Part shown: positions 11,686-21,311 of the stretch, piece by piece
Layout: the number at the start of each line of letters is the position of its first letter
Numbering within the stretch: position 1 is the stretch's first letter
NCBI GenBank assembly: GCA_002900995.3
Contig: PJEW03000025.1
Span: 1 to 54,714 of the forward strand
Reading direction: 5' to 3'
DNA length: 54,714 nucleotides
DNA from: Ganoderma boninense
Taxonomy: Eukaryota > Basidiomycota > Agaricomycetes > Polyporales > Polyporaceae
Notes under the pieces: generated by a model
Database searches by the model: none
Told to the model about the DNA's origin: nothing
What the model saw: the letters and a program-made list of their open reading frames with translations, nothing else
Position numbers and translations under genes: made by a program

Positions 11686-11924
11686 GAGGCAAACCTGGAT
11701 TCTTGCCTGTTCTTTCCATTCGTGCCAGTGATATTATACCAAGGAGTAGCTTTCCGACCTAACTTTGAAATGCTCTGCGGCACCGGCTACTCAACGTTAT
11801 CCTCGCAAACAACATGCCACCAGTGTATTACACCGAAGGCCCTTCATATCTAGTCCACGCGTCCATCCTAGTAACCCGGACGTCCTCGAACCTTAGGGAC
11901 GCCGCGAACTTCGTCTGCTCCGAA

Positions 11925-12601
11925 CTAACACTGGCAAGCTCCAGCTAAAATGGGCAAAGGCAAGCGCATGAACGCATTCGGGGATGAGCTTGAAGGCACA
12001 GACTCGAGGGAAGGCCTGCGGCACTCACCAATCTCGACTCGCTCGAAACACCACTTCTGCGTCGGGCCCGGGGTCAGCTTCTCCCAGACCTCGACATGCG
12101 TTCCCGGCGCCGCGTTCCCGCCGTACAGATCCAAGGTGAAGCGCGTGTTGGGCACGAACAGCCTGTACCAGATCAGCAGTCGGTGTTCAAGGTCTGGAAG
12201 GAGAGAAGAAGAGGGAGGGGGGTGGGGTGCACCTGTAGGTAGAAGGGTCACCCTCGTCCTTGCAGACGTCCCATCGGAAGCGTCTGTACATGGCGATGGC
12301 GGATAGGTTGTTCACGGCCACGCCCTCGATTCCAACGTAGAGGCCCGTGGCGACGTTCTTGACGACCCACCATCCTTCCTCCATGACGACGAGCCACTAC
12401 GCGTGCACAGCAGAAGTGTCAGTGCCGTCCTATACTCATGGAGGAGACGGAGGACGAAGAAAGAGGACCGCCTACCTTCTGTCTGTCGGTGGCCTGCCAG
12501 TCGTTGCCGACGAGGCACTTGTTGTCGCCGGAGATGTCGAGCACGGTGCCCGACATCGGGCAGACAATCTTGTAGACCTGGTTGCTCACGATCGCGACCA
12601 T
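11925..12601 (-). CDS. ricin-B-fold lectin-like protein
   Basis: Four exons (12601-12476, 12396-12233, 12162-12029, 11944-11925) give 147 aa with no signal peptide. The sequence shows the beta-trefoil repeats of fungal Ricin_B_lectin_2/CBM13-type proteins: YKIVCPMSGTVLDISGDNK, QKWLVVMEEGWWVVKNVATG, and a third repeat with RFTLDLYGGNAAPGTHVEVW and QKWCFERV. Such proteins bind sugars and are often cytosolic in mushrooms, where they are linked to storage or defence; binding specificity cannot be read from sequence. A TATA-like box lies about 80 bp upstream of the ATG. All splice phases fit, so it looks intact. Confidence 0.8.
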
Positions 12602-12682
12602 TGTTGCTGTTGCTTGAGCTGTGGTGTCGGTGGTGAGGCTGTGAGTAGTGAAGATGGAGGACTCCGAGTCAATGCGGGCAGT

Positions 12683-12688
12683 TTATAA
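12683..12688 (-). promoter_or_regulatory. TATA-like box of the lectin gene
   Basis: TATAAA within the palindrome GTTTATAAAC, about 82 bp upstream of the lectin ATG. Other genes here have TATA boxes at a similar distance. Confidence 0.4.
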
Positions 12689-13443
12689 ACTAGAGCCTCA
12701 GGGGTGAGTTTACGCCTGTTTAGCTGGACTTCCGAGCTCGCACATACGCCATACCTTCATGCGTAGCAGCAACGGCATCCAAACCGTCTGCCGCCTCACG
12801 TCGGGCCTCCGGTTCGACGGTTGCATCCCCGATCGCTGGCTACACCCCGGACACGAGCAACACCGGGGTCAAGCACATCTTACAGCACCTTCTCGCTGCC
12901 CGGGTGCTTCGATGTCAGTCACTTATTAACATACTCGGCAGCCTGTGCGCAACCATAGCTGCTGTGGACGGAGCGCGTCCATGCCCAAAGTCGACCATGA
13001 CGTGAAGCACGGTGAAACGACTTCCACTGCAATGGGCCGTGCGGACGGGGGGGAGACGTATGAGGTCAGATGATTTGGACACCTCGCATCGCTTGTCGGT
13101 CGGCCGCTGCACCTGAGACACCCGTCCAGTCTTTGGCAGGCTGCTTGGATTCTCTTGACGCGACATTGCTCCTGGTGGCATTAGCGAGGCAACTTGTTTA
13201 AGCGAAGAGGCCACTCACATGGGTAGGCATGGAAGATCATGGGGCTGCACTCCGTCGCTCGAGCAAGAGGATTACGCCTGCGAACTCGGATGTGACGAAG
13301 ATGGAGCGCTGTCGGATTAGACAACTGACGAAGTGTGCGAGCGCTATTATCACAGTTCCCCACTGGCATGAAGTGTGTGGCTTTCGCTCAGTCAGCCATG
13401 CCAACACACTCCTCCCATTTCCCCCTCTTCCTCCCTCTCTACC
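12689..13443. other. intergenic, no gene recognised
   Basis: Only unconvincing short open frames on both strands. No domain, repeat or RNA gene was recognised. Confidence 0.5.
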
Positions 13444-13665
13444 ATGACCGGACGGCCCAACGACTAATGGGATCCTCTCCCCAACCGTGGCCATGACGAG
13501 GAAGCCAGCGACGCGCCAGACACTCCTTAAGAGAAGCGGACCTGGTGGACCATCGGCTGGTACACCGTCTTCGCCCTTCTGAGCGTTTTCGCCCTCGGGG
13601 TTTTTGTCAAGGGCGTCATAGACTCGGACGATGTCAATAAGAGTACTTCTTTTGCTCTAAAATAG
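13444..13665 (+). pseudogene. decayed N-terminus of a single-pass membrane protein
   Basis: One frame of 74 codons reads MTGRPND, stop, WDPLPNRGHDEEASDAPDTP, stop, then EKRTWWTIGWYTVFALLSVF with a hydrophobic run and GVIDSDDV. The two in-frame stops interrupt an otherwise protein-like stretch: an acidic head, a basic/Trp-rich stop-transfer boundary and one membrane helix. The frame ends soon after the helix. I read it as a fragment of a type II membrane-anchored protein; the parent family is not identified. Confidence 0.4.
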
Positions 13666-14602
13666 AATGAACACCTGCACTGTACCGAACTAGAGTGGGT
13701 TCCATGCATATATGCGCTCCTGAAACGCGACATGTTGAAATGGGGGGTGTTCCTTCAAGTCATTGGAGATTGGAAGGTTGTAGACGCGTGCCGCTCAGTC
13801 TTGCATGAGGTTTATGCACGGGTGCGGACAATGCTTCGTTGTCAGGTACATGCTCAATTTTTCCCGGTCGCATGACGGTGCACATACGCGCTACATGTCA
13901 GACGGCGCATCCACGAATGCGCACAGGCGTGTCGTCGTGGCTTATCCGGATGTCCTGGATAGATGGAGAGACGATGAGGAAGGAGATAAGGAGGCTGGGG
14001 GGCCGACGCGTTCAAGAGTTCTCGCGACGCCGACTGTGCCTCGTTGTGCACCAATAGCAGCGGGTGGCCACTTGGGGGCTCCTCATCCACACGAGATATG
14101 CGGCGCCGCGATCGCGAGTTGGCCCCAAGCTCTATCGAGGTAACCCATCTCCTCCAGTCTCGCTCTTCGCAGCCACCAACTTCGCAAATTCCCCATAACG
14201 TGTCCACCGCTCCAGCCCAGGTGCGGTCGCCGCTCGAGGAGGAATGTAAGGCGCACATGCACGCGGTGATTCGCGAGGATATGTAGCTCGAGGCGAGTGG
14301 GGTTCGGGGACGCAACGGTGCGTGATTAAGCAAGCCGCATAAATCGCGTTGAGGGTCATCGAGCTGCATTTATGCTGTTGGCGGTAATGAGGGATTCGGA
14401 GACGAGATCCGGGAACAGACGGGCAGACAATGATGAAAACCGATGGAATTTCGGTCTATGGTGCGACGGAGGGACTCCGTCTCGAACGCGCAGCCAGACC
14501 GCGACCCCAACAAGCAGGCTGTACTCAGCGCCATGGTCGAGGTCGCGGGCGGACTTGCACACACTATGTTCGACTCGGGCAGCACGACCAACGGACTCAT
14601 CC
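13666..14602. other. no gene recognised
   Basis: Open frames overlap on several strands but none has a family signature. Frame DPNKQAVLSAMVEVAGGLAH (about 14490-14600) abuts the truncated GH76 copy and may be a fragment of an unrelated gene. Confidence 0.4.
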
Positions 14603-15397
14603 CGCCCACACCTACAAGAACGCAATCACGAACGAACTGTTCCTGCATCTCTCAGCGAAGCTATACAGGAGGGGGCACGTACCTTGACAACGCGAAAAAG
14701 GTGACAGTTCGTCAACACATAAATATGATGGTGTGAATACTGACGCTGTGGCCTAATAGACATGGTCCTGGCGTAAGCGCAACGTAGTACGGCCGTCTGG
14801 GAAGACGTACTGAACCTACTCACATAGTTCTTAACTCCGGCATGCGCAACTCCGACGGCCTCTGGAACGACGGGTCAGTCTCCTCCTACAACCGACAGAT
14901 CCCCACCAGCTGACTCAGGTCGCAGGTTGACGAATGCATGCAAGAACAACGGCCAGACGACCTGGACATACAACCAGGGCGTCATTGCCTCCGGCCTCGC
15001 CGAGCTCTATCACGCGACGGGCGACTCGAGCTACCTCACGCAGGCCGAGATCACCCTCGACGCCGCGATCGCGCACAAGACGCAGAACGGGATCCTGAAG
15101 GAGACCTGCGACAACGCGAACCCCACGTCGACGTGCAACAACGACCAGGCGATGTTCAAGGGCATCTGGATGAAGCACCTGCAGTTCTACCTCGACCGTG
15201 CACCCGACCGCGTGTCCAAGTACAAGAGTTTCATCGGCGCGCAGGAGTCCGCGGTCGTCCACTACGCCACGGGTTCGGGGTGGGCGGTCGGCAACGTGTG
15301 GTACGCGGCGAGCAACGGGGGCTCGCTCTTCACTGCAGAGACGCAGACGTCGGGGATTGCTGCCCATAACTGCGCTGCGAAGTACGGCCCTTGCTGA
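14603..15397 (+). pseudogene. 5'-truncated second GH76 copy
   Basis: It starts abruptly at the HTYKNAITNELF motif and matches copy 1 (10890-11685) through the stop and part of the 3' flank. The signal peptide, the WNGG exon and the catalytic Asp-Asp exon are missing. Near 14667 it lacks 8 nt relative to copy 1, which shifts the frame between LSAKLY and TYLDNAKK. Its intron donor at 14773 (GTAAGC) is intact where copy 1 has lost it. The last exon (14927-15397) is still open and nearly identical to copy 1. This is a segmental duplication about 3.7 kb from the source, with unrelated sequence upstream. Confidence 0.75.
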
Positions 15398-15937
15398 GAG
15401 ACGAACCTGGATTCTTACCTATTCTATCCTTCTAGGTCCGTCCTGTGATACTATACCCAAGATCATTACATTGCGATAGCTTTCCGATCTACTTCTTAAA
15501 CGCAATGTTTGAAGAAGGGTGACTTTCCTCTCAATGATGACCCTGTGAAAGCTTCCAGTAATGAGTTGCGAAGGTGTAAGGTGGTGGTGCAGACCCTACG
15601 CTACCGTACGCTTGCGAAGCGCAATCTTGTTCCGATATTTGTCCATTTGGGGATTGATTTCTATTACCATCGTACCATACCACGACCCATGCCCTGCTGG
15701 ACTTCAAGAAGATTCTCAGGGTGACGTCGCCCGTGAGCATTGAGTTGTCAGCAACTTTGGTCAGTGCAGCCTCCGCGCCACGATATGCTTCGTGGAAGGA
15801 TTCGTTCATCACAAATTCTATCGAGAGCAATGCTGTACAGATACAACTGGTGCAACGAAAGGCTCGGAGGTTAGAGGTCTGCAACTGGGCGGGTGAGGGT
15901 GACAATGTCAACTCACAGCGAGGAAAAAGCAAGGGAT

Positions 15938-16649
15938 CTAGATAGCGTTGTTCTCCACCAGCTTCCCGCAGACAATGTACTTGCTCGAGAAGTGTTCCAT
16001 CCATCCTGAGACCTGTTCAGGATGCTAGTCGAAGATTCACACGACGTAGGCGTACCTTTCATGTTCTCGCTGTAGGATTGTGAGGGATAGTTAAGAAAAC
16101 ATGGCGTCCACGGAACCATAAATCGTACGCACATTTCCTCTGGGGTAAGATCTTCCAGCTTGTCCAAGGGTTGGTCGATGGGTGTGAGCATCTCTGCGTT
16201 CGTAATGAGGACCATATTTAGTGAATCACGACCATAAGAACACACCTTCATCGAAAGACTGTTTAGCCATTCCGCGGGAAGCATCGCGGCCGGCAAAATT
16301 GGCGTACATGCCATCTGACCAAGGTGACTATATGCGCCTGTAGCATGCGAGGGAAGCACTCACTGGGGCCGTAGAAGTTCCTTCCCGCCGTCACATCATA
16401 CACAACACCCTTGATGGCAAGCAGAATGCGTTTCCCTTCCTGGCCGTTGAAGGGGCAAAGAGTCTTGGGAGTGTAGGTCTGGTAGAGGAGCGTCGGGGGG
16501 TGGGACTTGGGCATCCATGTGTAGCCGTTCTTGAACTCGTTCGGGACGTTCTGTGGCAGCGAGTTCGAAGGAAAGATGATCCTCTGAATCGAATAGAGGA
16601 TGTAAAGCAGCAGCGCAGTGTTCACAGGAGTCCCGAGATCGAAAGCCAT
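15938..16649 (-). CDS. Dap1/MAPR-type cytochrome b5-like haem-binding protein
   Basis: Five exons (16649-16364, 16314-16246, 16193-16133, 16069-16056, 16005-15938) give 165 aa. The N-terminus has one membrane helix (TALLLYILYSIQRIIFP). The b5-like domain follows: YTPKTLCPFNG, ILLAIKGVVYDVTAGRNFYG, GMYANFAGRDASRGMAKQSF, LTPEEM and GWMEHFSSKYIVCGKL. This matches the membrane-associated progesterone receptor family, whose fungal member Dap1 binds haem and supports P450s such as Erg11 at the ER. Exon 4 is a 14-nt microexon, supported by frame and by the conserved GWMEHF context. A P450 gene lies about 2.5 kb away; a functional link is only speculative. Confidence 0.85.
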
Positions 16650-17042
16650 GTTGTGCGCGTACAAGTGGAAGTCGTATCAGGCGTCACTAACCGCGGTCAG
16701 CGTCCGTGGGGTCACCGCTGGTCACCGGAGGCAATCGTCCGAGGGCGTCTGATGGACGTCATCATGATCGTTCAGCCAACCGACTGGACGGAGATCAACA
16801 GCGGGCCGCGCACTCGTCTCCTCCGTCCATCTTCGCCTCCTGCTCACTGGTCACGATGTCTTCACCGGGCAACCCAGTGACCCTTCTCGCGGAATATATC
16901 CTTGATTCTGGACCATTCGGTCCGCTTTCTCGTGCTTCTTCGACATACAATCCCGTGTTCAAAAGACGAGGAGGGCGGGGAGGATGTGGCCGACTGCTCG
17001 AAGGGCCTCTCCATCAACTCTCAGGTCATTGTATGCACGCAA

Positions 17043-18989
17043 ATGAGGCTTTCTGGTCTACTCGGTGTGTTTTTCTGCTCTTCTGCGGGGGTGTATGCGG
17101 CTAGCTTGCGGGTTGTGAACGTCACGACGCTTGGGGTCGACCCGAACACAACCAATCACCTCAACGGCGAGTCGTTCCAGCAGGACGCCCTTGTAACATT
17201 CAATGGTGCGTCCTCACTTAAAGGCTTGAAGCCGTGGTGCATTAGCTGACGATGTGTTGGTTGATCGAAGGGTATCAATATGCTGTGTACTACATCTCCG
17301 ACACATTGAACGCATCCGTGAGGCATCCCAGCCTTGCCCGCAGGAATCTGACGGGCGACGATACAACTTGGGAGTCATTCTCCTTTTTGGACTACAATCA
17401 GACAGAGGACGACGGGCACGACATGTACGTATTCTGTGTTCCTCCCCAGTCTTATTTTCTAACAGTCGCGAAGCATATCACTTGGCATCTCCCATGGAGA
17501 TGGGACTCTGCACCTCGGTTGGGATCAGCATGACAACGATCTCAACTACCGCATATCGCAGGCCGGGGTGGCCACCAACCCTTCGGGAGTTGAATGGTCT
17601 GCTGACTTGTTTGGGGCGACCCAAGTGCGTAACGTTCCGCCGAGCCTGATAATGCTGTGGCTGAAGGAGCAATTTAGGACCAACTGCCGGGAACGGAGTC
17701 CCTCAACAAATCCGTCTATTTCATCAATGTCACTTACCCCCGCTTTCTTTCTGTTCCCGCCGCCAAAGTCGAAGACGGTGGCCCTGATCTCCTCTTCGAG
17801 TTGCGTGTCGGGCGTTCTGGACTCGGGGATGATTGGTTGTACAAATACACCCCCAACCAGGGATGGAGTTTGATCGGAAAATATCTTGAGGTACGAGGGA
17901 GTAAACATCTCGTTTTGCTCTAGCTCACAGAACATGATAGGGTGTGAATAGTCAGTGTGTCCGTTTCGTTACACATGTGATATCTAATGGCCCCTCCAGA
18001 CAATGCCTACATCAACGGCATCGACTTTGATCCTAATGACAATCTCATGACCACCTGGTAGGGCATCTCTGTGATCTGGTTTGGACGGAGCAGTGGTGCT
18101 CATACAACTTTCAGGACGTACCGCGACTATGTCAACGATACCGGTCAGGACGTTGCTGTCCAGGCAGGACCCAACGGCCCCGAAAATGCAAGTACACCCC
18201 CACGCTCTACCCCAACGGCTGATGTGTCTTGACTTCGTCTCTCAGAACCACGACCTGAATTTCGCGTTCAGCACGGATCTCGGCGAAACCTGGCAGAACA
18301 ACTGGAACCAAACCATCGCCAACATGACCGACGAACAACCTATCGTCCCTGTCTCTGCTGGCATCGTTATGTTCGGTATTCCGAAGTATGGGTGGGTGCC
18401 TCTGGGTCCAATATCGCCGCCGCATGTGCTCATTCCTGTTCAGAGGCATTTTGAACCAGGAGGCGCAGACAGTTGATCCAGAGGGTCGCATTCACGTTCT
18501 AAACCGGGAGAACACAACAGGCACCGAACAGTGGTAAGCTCAAAGCCACAATATCTCTCACTTTCCTGCACTGCTGAGGTCGTTCCTCTCAGGTACCATT
18601 ACTGGCGTAGCACCACGTCCCACTGGACACGCACCGCTCTCCCTCTCCCCTCCGAGCTCCAAAGCATCAACAACATCACTGGCACGCCCACCGTCATCGG
18701 CAAGCGTGGAAAGATCGTCGCCCCGCCCCAGTCCCCGCACGGCTCGATCTTACTCATCCTGCCCGACAACGCTGCGAACTCGACCGGGCTCAGCATCCTG
18801 CGCAGCACGGCAGCGGGCCACTTCCGCGACTGGGAGGTCGTATGGGAGGCGGAGTCCGGGAACGCGTGGGAGCCGCTGTTCGACAGGTATAGGCTGGACA
18901 CCGAGGCCGGCGGGGACGGGGTGCTGAGCTTGTTCGTGGTGAATGGGACGGCGATTCAGGTAGTCGACTTCGACTTGAGCGACGTATGA
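17043..18989 (+). CDS. secreted BNR_4-family (BNR/Asp-box-like propeller) protein
   Basis: Ten exons give 484 aa: 17043-17205, 17271-17424, 17474-17624, 17678-17890, 17941-17950, 18000-18057, 18115-18187, 18246-18391, 18444-18533, 18593-18989. A signal peptide ([20 protein letters not shown]) leads a propeller-like protein with [68 protein letters not shown] and [20 protein letters not shown]. These are features of the BNR_4 family, secreted proteins thought to act on or bind polysaccharides. The fifth exon is only 10 nt. The intron after 18187 uses a GC donor (GCAAGT). Many Asn-x-Ser/Thr sites fit secretion. The enzymatic activity is unknown. Confidence 0.8.
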
Positions 18990-19183
18990 GCCGCTATGTA
19001 GTAGACCTACGTTGATAGGAAGCATGTGTCTTGGAGCTCTTTGCGATTGCACGATGCAACGACACATGAGTTTCACAGCGATGATGCCTTAGGCTCGTTT
19101 GATCCACCACAAGGATATATACAAGAGAACTTCATACACTCGAGCATAGGTCTTCTATACGTGCATTCCAGAGGACAAGAACC

Positions 19184-21311
19184 TCAGGTAGCGACGGCAC
19201 GCTTCCGCAGCAGAACAGTCCCGCCCATGGGTGGGAGGACTGCTAGGGACACATACATGTTCGGGGGGCGCTTAGCCTCTCCGCTGGTCTCCGGCTGCGA
19301 CAGCTTGAGGTCGTAGTTGAGGATTATGTACGAGAGTACCGCCTTGAGCTGGTTTGCAGCAAAGTACCGTCCGGGACTAGACCCAAGTCGCCTGTCAGTC
19401 TGAGTCGCACGGTGGCTGATCAACGTGAAGGTTGGGGCGGCTTACCAAGCGAGGTGTCCATGTCCGAACGGGATGTACTCGGACGAGGTGCTTGCGAACT
19501 GGAGCCTGGCGGAGCCCTCGCCGTCGCGCGCGGCCTCGCGCATGCGCGCGAAGCGGAACGGGTCGAATACCTCGGCGTTGGGGAGGTGCTCGTCGTCGAA
19601 GTGGATCGGGTGCGCCGGCGCGCCGAGGATGGTGCCTTTAGGGATGAGCACGCCGTTGTCCAGGACGATGTCCTTCATCGCGATACGCATCAGCGAGGCT
19701 ATTTCGTAACGTAGTAGTATTAGTTATGCGGTCGATGCAAGAAGGAAGAGGACATGCTGACCGAGGGTGAAGCCATTGTAGCGTTGGGACTCGCGGAGGA
19801 TGCTGTCGAGCTTCCACATCCGGGCGAAGGACGTCGTAGTCCAGCCTTCCTCCTCGATTACTGCCTCTATCTCCTCTCGAAGAGACAAAACAAGGTCAGG
19901 TCGCTCGGCGAGCTGGAAGAGGACTTGGGACATGCTCTGCGAAATGAAGAAGCGCATCAGGTACCATGCGAAGAACTGAGCTGGCGACGAGCACGGACGC
20001 TGGAGGAGGTGTGTATGGCTGCCAGGTTCAACAGAAGTAGTCTTTCTGTGATCTCGGAATCGGTCTCTTGCTTGACTATCGCTCTATCGATGATCCATTG
20101 CAGGACGTCATTCTGGTCGGAAGTAAGCATGTCAGCGGCTAATTCATTGGAGATCATGACAGCTTACCGGTTTATCCAGCCATTCTTTCTCCTCACGCAT
20201 AGCGGCCACCCGGTGTCGGATGATGGGTTGGAGGTGCGACAGTGCATGCTCGGTCGTTTGTTTCACCTTGCTCACGAATGGCGCCACGAATCTGAGGGAG
20301 GATTCCAATTAATTTCATCAGAGGCGATTGATTGTACGACTAACGGCTTGAGAAAGTCGGGGAACAGAAACAGGACTGTCCCAGCTTTGACGATTTCGAC
20401 GGCGAACTGGACCGAGAGGTCGTTGTACTCTTCGTTGTGCGCTGGAATCGAAGGCCTGTTAACGTCGCAAAGCTCGGAGATTTTGTTGAGACAGCACGCA
20501 CAGACTGGGAGGCCGACGAAGACACGGTTGCTTGTGCGCGCAACGATCTTCAAGGACGAAGACAACACGTCTACGCTGACCCATTCTGGGGACATTCTCT
20601 CGTCAAGTTCGGCTGTCGGCCTGAGATCATGAAGGGACGCACCATCTCCCTTGGTCGGAAAGTACTTCTGTACCGTGGGGCCGACCTCGTCTACCAAATC
20701 CGGCATTATAGCGGGTAGCATCCGATTCTGGAGCTTCTCCTTCACGATTGTGACATGGTATGGGTCATCGTGCATCTTCTGGCTGACTGTGTACCTGTAC
20801 TGCAGGAGCTAACGGCGAAAGGTGAACAAGGCGGACGCTGAGGCCATGCCAAGCACTCACTGTTTCGACGGTGGCGGTGAAGGACAACTCGTCTTCCGGC
20901 CGCCGCCTGATGTCTTCCACCAGCTTCGGGCCCGACACAATGACCATCCAGCGGTCGAGCAGCGGAATCTTGAACGCAGAGCCGTAGTGCTAGAGCCATC
21001 GAGGATGATCATTTAGACAGGTGCACGGAGGACTAGAAGACGAAGAGTAGACGAGTAGGGCAGCATACCTTCTTGTACCCTTCGTACAGCGTCTCCCTGC
21101 CGCGGCGGATGAAGGACACAGCTCCAAAATATGACAGCAGTGGCGTCGAAAATCCGCCGACAGTGGGGATGGAGGTCAACTGCATGCGCACTCAGTAGCT
21201 GTCAGGATCCACTACGTGCCAAGCACTCACGGGATTGGTACGCCATCGGTATATGACGATCCAGAACAATATCCCGGCGGAGATGAAATAAAGTGCTTGA
21301 TCGTCCCCCAT
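19184..21311 (-). CDS. cytochrome P450 monooxygenase
   Basis: The gene starts MGDDQALYFISAGILFWIVI (membrane anchor) at 21311; early exons are 21311-21231, 21179-21069 and 20989-20861, and about ten exons run to TGA at 19184-19186. P450 landmarks in order: IPTVGGFSTPLLSYFGA (Pro-rich hinge), FKIPLLDRWMVIVSGPKLVE, ASNRVF-like ARTSNRVFVGLPV, LLLLNLAAIHTSS (I-helix, AAIHTS form common in basidiomycete P450s), LDSILRESQR (ExxR), PIHFDDEHLPNAEVFDPFRF, and FGHGHLAC|PGRYFA (haem-binding Cys, split by an intron). It looks intact and ER-bound. Substrate unknown; the CYP family cannot be assigned by eye. Confidence 0.85.

Noticed and set aside
16649..21311. Dap1-like, BNR_4 and P450 genes as a biosynthetic cluster
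   Set aside because: No backbone enzyme or shared regulation is visible; adjacency alone does not support a cluster.
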